DNA of 64,000 nt from Clusia tigrina. Taxonomy: Eukaryota; Arthropoda; Insecta; Diptera; Clusiidae. Position numbers and translations under genes: made by a program. Under the pieces are notes generated by a model. The model made no database searches and was not told where the DNA came from. It worked only from the letters and a program-made list of their open reading frames with translations. This document shows, piece by piece, positions 1 through 10,808 of this stretch (the stretch's first letter is position 1; each line of letters opens with the position of its first letter). The stretch lies in contig OV050030.1 of assembly GCA_920105625.2 (NCBI GenBank), positions 317,568,789 through 317,632,788 on the forward strand. Direction: 5' to 3'.

Positions 1-336
1 GATTTGATGTTGCCATTATTCTTTTATGACTTTTGCAGCTGTATCTATGTCAAAGTTTGCCATTGTTATTTCTTGACAAATTTCAAACTCTTCTTCAGAT
101 CAATTGTCCAATAATGAAATTTTTTCCTGTATTAATGTGTACATGCTATTAATTATCTGTTTGTATTTTATTAGGTTTTTTGGGTCTATGTCAGGTCTAG
201 AAGTTAATGTGCTTAATTGATTTTCTAAGCATTTGACTAACTTATTTTATAGAGTTTCCTTTTTAAAGATTCGAGTCGGTACTGTCGTACTTAAACAGTC
301 TTTTATTTTTATTATGTCATCTATGACAGTCTCCAT
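1..336 (-). pseudogene. Broken N-terminal part of a gypsy-type Gag
   Basis: Reading leftward from an ATG at 336, the minus strand gives a helical, lysine-rich, cysteine-containing protein start that runs to the window edge but is cut by at least three in-frame stops. The layout (AT-rich leader, small membrane ORF, then an ATG opening an alpha-helical protein) is that of the start of gag in the 412-like element at 9304-10539, though the residues are not closely alike. I infer the remains of a gypsy-type retrotransposon whose pol would lie left of this window. No zinc knuckle is in view. It could be another helical TE protein; family assignment is weak. Confidence 0.4.
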
Positions 337-556
337 AAATATATTTTCTTATTGAGCAATTATTTATTATTGTGGTTACTATTTTTCTTGCTACATATTG
401 TTTATAATAAGTGCCAATTATTTTTATTAGATAGAGCACTAAAAATAGAATAGCTCTTATTACTATTGCATCTATATATGCTTCATGTTTTGCACTTATA
501 TTGCCATTTATTGCAATATTTTCTCTGACTTTGATTTCTTGTCCAATAGCCACCAT
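317..556 (-). CDS. Small predicted membrane protein ahead of gag
   Basis: 79-residue ORF with one strongly hydrophobic stretch (about residues 30-48, rich in I, L, V, F and Y) followed by a basic segment containing K-Q-Y-V-A-R-K. It overlaps the start of the gag-like relic by 20 bases. Its place matches the 89-residue membrane ORF in the leader of the 412-like element (10809-11078). I do not recognise a function. Short ORFs ahead of gag are reported in 412/mdg1-type elements, so a retrotransposon leader ORF is the best reading. Base composition is about 70% AT, so a chance ORF is possible. Confidence 0.4.
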   Translation of the reverse strand: MVAIGQEIKVRENIAINGNISAKHEAYIDAIVIRAILFLVLYLIKIIGTYYKQYVARKIVTTIINNCSIRKYIYGDCHR

Positions 557-1661
<1,105 letters not shown>

Positions 1662-1697
1662 ATACCTATTTAAATTGCCATTCTCACTGCCAGATGG

Positions 1698-2100
1698 TCA
1701 TGGTGTATCTCCGTGCGAAACTGGTTCGACGCGCACGGTAGTAGTCCGATGGTTACTATTAAAACTATGCCGAACTGCGGCGCAGAAACAAGACAATACG
1801 GTTTCGCTTTCAGAAATACCATCTCTTTATTGAGTTATAAACACATATATTTACAAAACTTACATTTACACTATACAGTGTAATCTACTTTCGCTTATTC
1901 TGCTTTCGCGGCAACTAGGTCATGCACTGCTTACCTTACCAGTTCATTAACTGGCCTGCTTTTATTTGCGTGCTGATCATGCACTTCATGTACGCAGCTG
2001 CATGTACCGAGTCACCCTGAAAGCTTGCATTGGTTAACACCGTATGGGAAGTCATGTCATGAGTCGACTACTCGTAGGTAGCCTATCTTGACTCACAACA
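1698..2100 (-). repeat. E1 3' LTR
   Basis: Matches the LTR at 21440-21818 over most of its length, ending in the shared CTCACAACA. It differs by indels: it lacks about 30 bases present near 21490-21520 and has about 40 extra bases near 1912-1955. The left terminus is decayed (TGTTGTG in the other copy), so the start is approximate. Confidence 0.85.
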
Positions 2101-2117
2101 TCCCTTCCTTTCCTTCT
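2101..2117 (-). promoter_or_regulatory. E1 polypurine tract
   Basis: On the minus strand, AGAAGGAAAGGAAGGGA sits directly against the LTR start TGTTGTGAG. This is where plus-strand DNA synthesis is primed in LTR retroelements. Confidence 0.85.
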
Positions 2118-2308
2118 GGAAAAGGTGGTGCAATTATACATTATTTCTTAACCTACTGCTACGAATTGTTGCATTGTACTCCGCGCTTGCCGTCAACATT
2201 GTCGTTTTTTTTCTTTCGCTTTGCTTTATTCCCTTTTTTTGTTTATTTTCATTATTGTTTTTCTTCTATTACATTTTTCTAGCCGTTCTTACAGTTTTCT
2301 TTTTTTAT
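2118..2308 (-). other. E1 3' untranslated region, distal part
   Basis: Long T/C-rich runs on the plus strand, hence purine-rich in the sense RNA of E1. It continues on the other side of the inserted element at 11841-12042. E2 has the same kind of tract at 45762-46110. The small plus-strand frames here are low-complexity artefacts. Confidence 0.7.
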
Positions 2309-2312
2309 ATAT

Positions 2313-2900
2313 TGTTACGAAATTGCCCTCTTGACAATTTACTCTGTTACAAAATTGCTCTCCTGACAATTCCTCTAACTCTCTGTACTCGGACTCGTAC
2401 CACTGGATTGTGTAGTAATCAAACAATCGCTGGTTAAATTAAAATAATTAGCTTTATTTAATTATTGCTATTTACACATTTAATATTAGGCTTAAAGTTT
2501 ACTTAGTTATTATTTGCACTTTATTTCACAAACCATTAGTCACTTTATTTACTAATGAATTTCATCACTTTACACAATTACAAATACTGCTGCTTTAATT
2601 ATAATGCTAGCTGTACACACTGTTACGGTCTCTGATCTAATGTCTTCGAGTTTGAACAGTCTTGTCGCTTTTATAGTTTTCGAATGGTTGAGGTAGAAAC
2701 TTCTACGCTATTCTCGTAGTTTCTAGAAGCTTCTATCCTCTTCGACAGAAGTAGAGAATATTCTTTTTGATATTACCGCCAGATGGTTCTTGCATAAACT
2801 TTTATTCGAATAGTTCGCATCTTGACTCACAGGGGGCACTCATTCTCCAGATGGGATCCTGAAAGTATGCAATCCCTTTTCACTGAGCTATCACGTTTCA
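2313..2900 (-). repeat. B 3' LTR
   Basis: 588-bp LTR, starting TGTTACGA and ending CACGTTTCA on the plus strand. A purine-rich stretch (minus AAGCGGAGAGCAG, 2901-2913) lies next to it as the polypurine tract. It is contiguous, unlike its partner. Confidence 0.95.
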
Positions 2901-2971
2901 CTGCTCTCCGCTTAAACTTGTTCGTCCCGAACAAGGATAGTACTGCAACCTTTATAAGGAGATAGCCTCTC

Positions 2972-3196
2972 TTACTGAACGACTTTCATTTTGCTCCTGC
3001 CATTTCTCGTCCACTGAATGCGGTATCTAACATCGTTGATCCGTTTTATCACCTTATAAGGTCCTTCCCAGTGTGTTTGCAGTTTTGGCGATAATCCACT
3101 GTTCCTTTGCGGATTATGAAGCATAACTAGTTGCCCTTCCTGAAATCCCTTAGAGTTTACTCGTACATCATATCTCGCTTTCCTTTTATCACTCAT
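2972..3196 (-). pseudogene. Integrase C-terminal (GPY/F) fragment of element B
   Basis: 74 residues with a basic start and the chromodomain-free GPY/F module common to gypsy integrases: V-x-L-H-N-P, then W-E-G-P-Y-K-V-I-K-R-I-N-D-V-x-Y-R-I. It ends about 70 bases before the 3' LTR, where a pol gene normally ends. Upstream (3197-3440) the frame is broken and the catalytic core is absent, because the element has lost about 3 kb of pol. A non-functional remnant. Confidence 0.8.
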
Positions 3197-3441
3197 CAGT
3201 TGCGTACGATTTCTGCTGTTTCCATGAATTTCTACTGTTCTAGTTTTTCAGGTATACAACTGCTGCATCGAAGTACTGTAGATGTCTTTTTAGTCCACTC
3301 TTCGTCTGCTTATACGCAACTACTCCTCGCTTATCACACTGTCAGCAATTAAGCATCTGACTTTCCGTGGGGTCTGAGAAACGAGGATTCCGGGGCTGCA
3401 TGGTGTGGGAGTCAAATCTTGCCCCTTGAGACTGACTCCAT

Positions 3442-4584
3442 TTAGTTATTCGACAGCTTAAAAACATCATCCAATTCCCTGCCTTTGCGGTCCCACATGC
3501 GAGTCTGATGGAGAACATCTGCGTTTCGTCCGACAACTATGAGCCGCGTATCCAACCTCACCGCAGGCAAGGCATTTGCACGTGCAACCCTGTCGCTTTC
3601 AACTTGAACCTGACGGGCTCTGCATACTGGCTGGCACACCACGGCCGCTATCTCAAACGTTAAAGCGCCAGCCACTATTTCCATACATGTAGCTTTTGGA
3701 TTTGTCATCGCTGAATAGTCCATTTCCGCATCGGGAATACCACATACGAAAGTATCCGTCATACTTCTCTCAGCAATCTCGCCTGGACAGGCAAGATGGG
3801 CGAACCGCTCCACCTCCACCACATCCTGTAGTAGAGACTCACCACTCCTCCGCTGAATTGAATTCATCACGTTTTCATAACAGTCTCTCTCACCCTCTGC
3901 GATGGTCGGCAGGACATCAGCACCTTTCATTAACATAGCCAACGGTGCCAATACTTTGCGATTACTCCAACCATCTGTGCTAGCGGTAGCTTCAATTTCG
4001 ATCTGCTTTTCCTCATTCGCATTGGATTTTTGTTCCATAAATCCTTCTAACGACTCCTGTCGTGTCCCAACCTCACAAACCTTCTTGTCCCCCATCTCGG
4101 ACATTTCATTCTTCTGCTGTGAGTTCTGTTCCGCTAGTTGAGTAAATCGCGTTTCACTCTGCTGTAACTGTTCCTTGACATCGTCTTTGACTGCTGGAGC
4201 ATATGGTTTTAATCGCTGGTGTATATTCTCATCGAATTGCTGGAAGAACTTCTGCATCTTCTCATCTCGCTGCTGCATCCTCTCTTCGGTTGCTTGAGCT
4301 TCTTGTTGTAACTGCTGCAGCATCTCCTGTTTGAAGGATTGTATTACCCCGATGAGTACGCTCATGTCAAAGTCACCAGTATTAGCTCCTTGCGGTGTTT
4401 CTTCGTGTCGAGATGTCGTTGGCTCTTCACATTGGAATTCATGCTCATCGACATCTATACCCTGCTCTTCTAAAGCGCTTCTTAATCGCACCTGCAGCTC
4501 CACTTTAAGCCCTTGTGTTTGCAAATTTAAGCGCTCAAGCTCCTTCTTGAGCTGCTCCAAGCTCAGTTTTTCAAACTTAACCAT
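3442..4584 (-). CDS. gag: Gag polyprotein of element B, possibly truncated
   Basis: 380 residues, ATG 20 bases inside the primer-binding site, so the start is secure. Residues about 5-42 look like a SAP-type helix-extended-loop module (L-S-L-E-Q-L-K-K-E-L-E-R-L-N-L, then a G and a second helix), usual at the N-terminus of this kind of insect gypsy Gag. Residues about 85-195 are glutamine-rich coiled coil. A later segment (about 265-330) has the F-V-x-G-I-x-D-x-E-M and A-L-T-F-E-I-A pattern of gypsy capsid C-terminal regions. No zinc knuckle remains: the frame runs into the pol deletion after about residue 330, so the last 50 residues are probably not original Gag. Gag would form the virus-like particle. 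Confidence 0.75.
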   Translation of the reverse strand: MVKFEKLSLEQLKKELERLNLQTQGLKVELQVRLRSALEEQGIDVDEHEFQCEEPTTSRHEETPQGANTGDFDMSVLIGVIQSFKQEMLQQLQQEAQATEERMQQRDEKMQKFFQQFDENIHQRLKPYAPAVKDDVKEQLQQSETRFTQLAEQNSQQKNEMSEMGDKKVCEVGTRQESLEGFMEQKSNANEEKQIEIEATASTDGWSNRKVLAPLAMLMKGADVLPTIAEGERDCYENVMNSIQRRSGESLLQDVVEVERFAHLACPGEIAERSMTDTFVCGIPDAEMDYSAMTNPKATCMEIVAGALTFEIAAVVCQPVCRARQVQVESDRVARANALPAVRLDTRLIVVGRNADVLHQTRMWDRKGRELDDVFKLSNN

Positions 4585-4603
4585 TGTTTATTACATATAC
4601 ACA

Positions 4604-4621
4604 ATCCCACTACTGACACCA
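4604..4621 (-). promoter_or_regulatory. B primer-binding site, tRNA-Leu type
   Basis: Two bases inside the 5' LTR the minus strand reads TGGTGTCAGTAGTGGGAT, complementary to a tRNA 3' end finishing ...CTGACACCA, as in leucine tRNAs. The exact isoacceptor is my inference. Confidence 0.7.
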
Positions 4622-5022
4622 ATTGTTACGAAATTGCCCTCTTGACAGTTTACTCTGTTACAAAATTGCCCTCTTGACAATTCCTCTAACTCTCTGTACT
4701 CGGACTCGTACCACTGGATTGTGTAGTAATCAAACAATCGCTGGTTAAATTAAAATAATTAGCTTTATTTAATTATTGCTATTTACACATTTAATATTAG
4801 GCTTAAAGTTTACTTAGTTATTATTTGCACTTTATTTCACAAACCATTAGTCACTTTATTTACTAATGAATTTCATCACTTTATACAATTACAAATACTG
4901 CTGCTTTAATTATAATGCTAGCTGTACACACTGTTACGGTCTCTGATCTAATGTCTTCGAGTTTGAACAGTCTTGTCGCTTTTATAGTTTTCGAATGGTT
5001 GAGGTAGAAACTTCTACGCTAT

Positions 5023-5386
5023 TGTAATGATTAGACGGGGTTTTTAAATCCATGGTTTAAAATGTAACTTTATTTACCGAACATTAATCATTAACAGTCG
5101 ACTATCTACTGTCTTGCAATTACAATGTTGGACTTATATTTATACTTCAAATAGTTGAGTCGTCGATGACATCACTGTTCGATGACTCAAGAGGTATCGA
5201 TGGATAAGGGTCAGTTATTTGAGACGTATGTGTGCTGGCTCACATTTCACGGTCGTTGACCGTCGCCTTGAATGTTGGTGTCTCATATCGGCACCACTTT
5301 GGAATGTTGCACACTTTGCAATTGTTAATTGATTTTAGGTCATTAGATTCATATGTCTGTTAGTTCAATGACCGTTATCCATGACA
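5023..5386 (-). repeat. 3' LTR of the 412-like element
   Basis: 364 bp, TGTAATGATT...CATGACA on the plus strand. Identical by eye to 11280-11643. It carries an AATAAA-type signal on the sense (minus) strand in the AACTTTATTTACC segment near the left end. Confidence 0.97.
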
Positions 5387-5398
5387 CCTCCCCTTTTT
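5387..5398 (-). promoter_or_regulatory. Polypurine tract of the 412-like element
   Basis: The minus strand reads AAAAAGGGGAGG, touching the start of the 3' LTR. Primer for plus-strand synthesis. Confidence 0.9.
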
Positions 5399-5653
5399 GG
5401 GAAAAGAAAAAAAAACTTTCTTTTTTTTTCTTTTATTTGTATGTATATATTTATATGTATATGTATATATTATTTTTAACTTATAACAATTACAGGATTG
5501 GATAAATTATATTTTGAAGTAAGGGTTGTAATATATAAAGTTATTGGCATCGTGTGGGATGCTGGAATATAGAGCTATCGGCCGATAGTTATTTTGTAAA
5601 AAAAATAAATTATATATAGGTATATTTATTTATATTTTAATATCTATTATTTC

Positions 5654-8600
5654 TTATGCTAGTTTTAGTCTATTTTTGTGCACAATAATTGATTTAGATT
5701 TTGTGTCAATTTTGCAATTTCCAAAATGGTCAGTCTCAATCACCTTGTATGGACCTTTAAAAATACTATCTAATTTGTGATTGGTTTCATCTTTTAGGTA
5801 TACCATATCGTTTGGCCGAATATTTTGTGGATTTACACTCTTGTCATAAATGTGTTTTGTCTTTATTTTAGCCTTTTCTAGCATTTCTGATGCTCTCTTC
5901 TGAGCTACTTGCAATTTGAATTGGAGTTCGTTTTTGTAGTCGTCAAAGTTGTATACCGGATTTATTTTTCCATTTAGTATAAAGTCGTATGGAACTGGCG
6001 CTTTTCCGAATACTAATTCGAAAGGTGTGTAACCATGAGTTGTTGATGGTGTCGTGTTGTAACAATACGTGAAATATTTGAGCCAATGGTCCCAGTCTAA
6101 TTTGTTAGTTGAAATGTATGATCTTATGTACTCGTTAAATGTTTTATGGGATCGTTCTACTGTACCTAAAGTTTGATGGTGATAAGGGGTGGATGTTTTT
6201 CTTTCTATTTGTAAAAGCTTGCATATTTGGTCAAATATTTGGTTTTTATATTCGGTACCCATGTCTGTTAATATTTGTTTTATGGGTCCGTAAATTAAAA
6301 TAAGGTTCTCTACTATTGCTTTTGCAACTATATTAGCGGACTTAGCTGGGATGGGTACTGTAATGAGAAATTTAGTTAAATCACATATTATTGTGAGCGC
6401 GTATTCGTTAGAATTAAATGACTTTGGTAATGGGCCTACAGTGTCTATTTGTACACATTCAAAAGCTCTTGCTGGTGTTGGTGTTTTTATTAAAGGTTCT
6501 AGGTGATTAGTACTGGCTTTGTTTTGTTTACATTTTTGGCAGTTTTTGACATAAGACTTCACGTCTGAAGCCATGTTTTTCCAAACATAATGTCGTTGTA
6601 GTTTTGATAAGAATCGTGTGACTCCTGGGTGGCCTCCAAAAACAGGGTCATCATGATATTTTTGTAGTATTTCAAGTTTTTGCGTGGGTGAAGTGATTTC
6701 AATAAGCTTTGGTGTTATAGCTATTGTTATTTCTTTCAATTGTTCATTGCCTTTCTTTTTAAATTCCTTTATGTCGACATATTCAAATAAATTATCATTG
6801 ATTGCAATCCTTATACTCTTAAAGTTTGTTTTGCCAACTATATTTTCAAGTTTGGGAAATAATTGCGCTAGTTCAATTTTCCCATAAGCAATAAAATCTT
6901 TAGAGTTTAATTTAAATATTTTCTTTTTTCCATGGAACAAAACTAAATGTGAGGAATTTTCTAATGTTTTATTGTGCACATTTGTGGTTAATTTTAGGCA
7001 TGGTAATTTTTTCACTTCTTGTAACGTAATCGTGTTATATACTTGTTGTTTTAAGGTTTCTTTGGCTTCAATAATGTTCTTATTAGTTTGGAAATGAGTA
7101 TGTTTTGATTTTGATCTAGTAATCATCTGTATGATAGCAAAGTTTTCTTCCCTAAGCTGCTTGATTTGCCCAAAATCAATGCGCGATAAAGCATCTGCAC
7201 CGCAGTTATCTTTTCCTTTAATGTATTCAATTTCGAAATCAAATTCTTCCAAATCTAGCCTCATTCTTGTTAACTTTGAGGAAGGGTTCTTCAAAGCAAA
7301 TAGGTATGTAAGTGGTTTATGATCACTTTTTATTAAAAATTTTGTTCCATAAATGTATGGTTTGAAGAAATTTATTGCCCAGTGTATAGCGGTAAGTTCT
7401 TGTTCTATGACCGATTTATTACTCTCCCCTTTAGTAAAGGTTCGAGAGGCGAACGCTATTGGCAATTGTTTACCATTGTGGTTCTGACTTAGAACTGCGC
7501 CACATGCAATTTTGCTTGCATCTGTAGTAATGCAAAAAGGTTTTTTGAAATCAGGGTATTGCAATATTTTTGGGGATAGTAGACAACTTTTAAAATATTG
7601 AAATGCCTTTTCGCATTCAGGTGTCCATTCGAACTGGGATTTTTTCCTTGTTAATTTTGTTATATGTACTGCATGATTTGCGAAATTTGGTATGAATCTT
7701 CTATAATAGTTTACAAATGCTACGAACCGCTTACATTCATCGGCGTTCGTTGGTTTTGGGTATGACAAAATCTTGTCGTATTTAGATTCATCTGGAAGAA
7801 TGCCTTGGTCTGTGCATTTATGTCCTAGGAAGGTGACTTGTGAATCGTAGAATTTACACTTGTCCGGATGCAACTTAATATTTGTTTTCCTGCAGATCTC
7901 GAAAACTGATTTTAAATTTGCTAACATATGTTTTTCGGAGCATCCAATGACTATGAGGTCGTCCATATATATAAAAGTTTTCCCCGGTCCTAGTCCAGAA
8001 AATGCAATATTCATCATCCTTTGAAAGGAGTTTGGGGCTATTTTTAATCCAAAAGGTAATCTTTTGAATCTAAAGGATCCTTGTTCGGTTGAGAATGATG
8101 TAACGTTTCTTGAATTTTCCTCAAGCTCTATTTGATGAAAACCTGAAATCAAATCCAAACACGAAAAATACTTCGCACGACCTAACTGGTCAAGGATATC
8201 GTCAATTCTAGGCAATGGGTACTTGTCTGATGCTAATTTTTTATTGACTTGTCTATAGTCTATTACAAGTCTCCATTTTTTCTCCGAGGAATTTGGTAAG
8301 GATTTCTTCGGGACTAAAAGTATAGGGCTATTATACTCTGAGACTGACGGTTCAATGATATCATCTCTAAGCAGTTTTTCTATTTGTTTATTTATTTCGG
8401 CTTTATGAGTATGAGGAGTCCTATAGTTTTTTATGTAAACCGGATTATTTTCGTTTAAGTGTAATTTCTGTTTATAAAAATTGTTGTATGTACATGCATC
8501 GCTTTCTAAAGCAAATACGTCTGTGTAGTTTGAAACGAGTTGAACTAGTTTTTCTCTATGAAGTATTGGGCAGTTGTTTGCTAATTTATTCAAAATTTTG

Positions 8601-9379
8601 GTTTGTCGTTCTTGATTGTTATTTTGTTGATCTATTTTAACAATGTAATAGTCATCAAGGTTTTCTGTTCTTATTGTGTTTTGCTGCAAAAAAAGGTTGT
8701 TATCCGTTGTATTAATAATTCGAACATATGGGTTTTTTGTATTAACGATTGTATTTGCTATGAAAACACCATCTTCAAGTTCCTGATTGGGTATTAAGAG
8801 GTCATTTTCCGTACTTGTTATGTCGATTTTTCTAATGACCTCCGCTCTTGCTGGGAGTGAGAGTATTTTCCCCTGATGTGAATCCAATATTTCGATTTCT
8901 AGTTCAATATTTAAACAGTTTGGCCTAATAATGAGCCAACTTGGACCAGAATTTTGGTAGTCTAATACACAATTATAATTTTTTATGAAATCATAGCCTA
9001 TTATACCATCACAAGGTAGCGGGAAAGAATCATCCACTATGTGGAAATTATGAGATATTGTTAAATTATTTATGTATAGACTTGCTTGTGTGACACCGAG
9101 TGTTTTTATTGTACCACTGCCTATACCTCTGAGGTTGAATATTTGATTTATATTTATTGTAGCATTGTCTATATGGTTTGTTTTGAAGAGACTTATATCT
9201 GATCCTGTATCTAAAAGAAATGTAGAGGTGGACTGACTTAAGGATGATTTTATTCTGATGTAATTGTTTAAACAGAGGTTTACATTTAAAATTCTGTGCT
9301 CATTTAATTCGATACATTCCCCAGTTGGGCGGACTGGGGGACATCCCCGTTTTCCGACGCCTCTGTATACCGAACGTTT
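5654..9379 (-). CDS. pol: Pol polyprotein (protease, RT, RNase H, integrase) of the 412-like element
   Basis: Open from about 9379, where it overlaps gag in the -1 frame, to a stop at 5654; there is no need for its own ATG. Protease: L-L-D-T-G-S-D-I-S-L with the catalytic Asp at 9209-9211. Counting from 9037: RT about 195-400 with L-D-L (294-296) and Y-M-D-D (357-360); RNase H with D506, E547, D572 and D615; integrase zinc finger H795, H803, C833, C836; catalytic D865, D925 and E961 with exactly 35 residues between the last two; GPY/F module about 1094-1098. All catalytic residues are present and no stop interrupts the frame, so the enzyme set may be functional. Translation would depend on the frameshift signal at 9319-9355. 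Confidence 0.95.
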   Translation of the reverse strand, partial: KRSVYRGVGKRGCPPVRPTGECIELNEHRILNVNLCLNNYIRIKSSLSQSTSTFLLDTGSDISLFKTNHIDNATININQIFNLRGIGSGTIKTLGVTQASLYINNLTISHNFHIVDDSFPLPCDGIIGYDFIKNYNCVLDYQNSGPSWLIIRPNCLNIELEIEILDSHQGKILSLPARAEVIRKIDITSTENDLLIPNQELEDGVFIANTIVNTKNPYVRIINTTDNNLFLQQNTIRTENLDDYYIVKIDQQNNNQERQTKILNKLANNCPILHREKLVQLVSNYTDVFALESDACTYNNFYKQKLHLNENNPVYIKNYRTPHTHKAEINKQIEKLLRDDIIEPSVSEYNSPILLVPKKSLPNSSEKKWRLVIDYRQVNKKLASDKYPLPRIDDILDQLGRAKYFSCLDLISGFHQIELEENSRNVTSFSTEQGSFRFKRLPFGLKIAPNSFQRMMNIAFSGLGPGKTFIYMDDLIVIGCSEKHMLANLKSVFEICRKTNIKLHPDKCKFYDSQVTFLGHKCTDQGILPDESKYDKILSYPKPTNADECKRFVAFVNYYRRFIPNFANHAVHITKLTRKKSQFEWTPECEKAFQYFKSCLLSPKILQYPDFKKPFCITTDASKIACGAVLSQNHNGKQLPIAFASRTFTKGESNKSVIEQELTAIHWAINFFKPYIYGTKFLIKSDHKPLTYLFALKNPSSKLTRMRLDLEEFDFEIEYIKGKDNCGADALSRIDFGQIKQLREENFAIIQMITRSKSKHTHFQTNKNIIEAKETLKQQVYNTITLQEVKKLPCLKLTTNVHNKTLENSSHLVLFHGKKKIFKLNSKDFIAYGKIELAQLFPKLENIVGKTNFKSIRIAINDNLFEYVDIKEFKKKGNEQLKEITIAITPKLIEITSPTQKLEILQKYHDDPVFGGHPGVTRFLSKLQRHYVWKNMASDVKSYVKNCQKCKQNKASTNHLEPLIKTPTPARAFECVQIDTVGPLPKSFNSNEYALTIICDLTKFLITVPIPAKSANIVAKAIVENLILIYGPIKQILTDMGTEYKNQIFDQICKLLQIERKTSTPYHHQTLGTVERSHKTFNEYIRSYISTNKLDWDHWLKYFTYCYNTTPSTTHGYTPFELVFGKAPVPYDFILNGKINPVYNFDDYKNELQFKLQVAQKRASEMLEKAKIKTKHIYDKSVNPQNIRPNDMVYLKDETNHKLDSIFKGPYKVIETDHFGNCKIDTKSKSIIVHKNRLKLA

Positions 9380-10539
9380 CCATTATTATGTCTGCGTCCT
9401 CTATAATTATTGTTGTGTCCATAATTTCTATTTCTATTATTGTTGTCTCTGTTATCAGAGTGAGAGTCGTTACGCCGTGTATTATAATTCCGGTTCGCAG
9501 AGCTTCTTTGTCCACGATATGATCTGTTTCCACGACCCCTATATCTTACGTTGGAATTTCGATATTTGTTGATGTAATTTACTTGTAAAGTTCCTGAACT
9601 TTCCGAACTTAACTCAAGAAATTTTGTAATAGCGTCTCCTACTGTTGGGAACTGACCTGCCCTCATTAGCAATTTTACCTCTTCAGATTTCGCATTTGTT
9701 TTTATTGTTTTCACTGCATGTTGAGTGGAGTAGCTTTTTGCTAGTGCAGTCGTCAAACCGTCCGCAATAAATGATTGCTCCAATTGCAATGATAAAGTTT
9801 CAATTTCTTTGGCAAAATCACTGTCGCTTTTATTATGCTGCTTTACGGTATTAAGTCTGGCTGAAATACTCTGTGGAGATTCGTATTTCACGTTTGCAAG
9901 TAATTTGCTTTTGATTGCTTGAATAGTACTCTCGTTTGTTATCAATGTACTTGCTGAGTGAGTTAATTTCGTATTTATTCATGAAATTGCTATGTTTTCA
10001 TGGGTTTCTTTTATGGTTTCCAATATATCAATGGCGTTTATGAATTTATTTAAATTTTCAATTTTGCCATCAAACTCTGGAAGCAATTTCGTTGCAGTGT
10101 TAATGAACTCGATAGGTGTCATATTGCTGAGATTGTTTATTTCGTTTTGTTCTTTTAATGTGTCTTCTAATGAGTCAGTATCTGTGTCAGAGCTTTCGCT
10201 GCAAAGTAATGAATGAATAGTCAGGTCAAGTAATTTTGTTATACTTGTTGGTACTTCTTGTGGTACTTGTAATTTATTAAAAAGTACTTTCAGTCTATTT
10301 TTAATGGAAGTGAAATAATTTTCGAATTCTAGCTTATGGTCTGTGCTAAGTACCGGGTAAATTGTCCTACCTAAATTGGCAATTGTATTATGCTGACATG
10401 CAAGAATACCAATATGTTTTAGTTGAGTAATTTTGGATGGTAGGGGTGTTTTATTTAAACATTTGTACGATTTGTCAAAAGTGATCTTTATTTCATTCAA
10501 TTTTCTCAAAACTTCGTCCCATGTGATTGGTGAGGACAT
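9304..10539 (-). pseudogene. gag: Gag of the 412-like element, interrupted by one in-frame TGA
   Basis: ATG at 10539; 186 codons, then TGA at 9979-9981, then the same frame continues to a normal stop at 9304 (about 411 codons in all). The first part is helical, with a serine/aspartate-rich linker and a P-E-F-D-G-K segment typical of the capsid start in 412-like Gags. The second part (M-I-T-N-E-S, A-N-V-K-Y-E-S-P-Q-S) is capsid. The C-terminus is rich in R, G, N and Y with no CCHC knuckle, so RNA binding would rest on the basic RG-rich tail. A single base change could explain the stop. It makes this copy unable to produce full Gag or Gag-Pol unless read through. Confidence 0.9.
9319..9355 (-). 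promoter_or_regulatory. Candidate -1 ribosomal frameshift signal (gag to pol)
   Basis: On the minus strand the heptamer G GAA AAC (9349-9355) lies in the correct phase: gag reads GAA AAC, pol reads GGA AAA. Nine bases on, CCCCAGT (9333-9339) and ACTGGGG (9319-9325) can form a perfect 7-bp stem with a 7-base loop. An upstream GGGG next to the heptamer could compete for the CCCC. G GAA AAC is, to my memory, the slip site used by visna-maedi virus. Spacing and stem fit known -1 signals; function is inferred. Confidence 0.8.
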
Positions 10540-10808
10540 AATAAATGGACCATACGTAATTAGGAAATTGCAACATTGATAAATTTACATGTTTTAATAA
10601 AAAGCTTAATTTTGTCTATTTGTTTATATTATTTTCTTGTCATTTGTGTGTTGTTGCTTGCACGGTGTTTTTAATGTGAATACTTAGTTGTAACTATTAG
10701 TTTTATATTGTGAAATTGAATTTAATAATATTTCTTATCTTATATGATGATGATTTTTGTTGTCCTTTACGAAGCTGCAATTCTTCTCCAGATAGTTTTT
10801 CAGATAGT

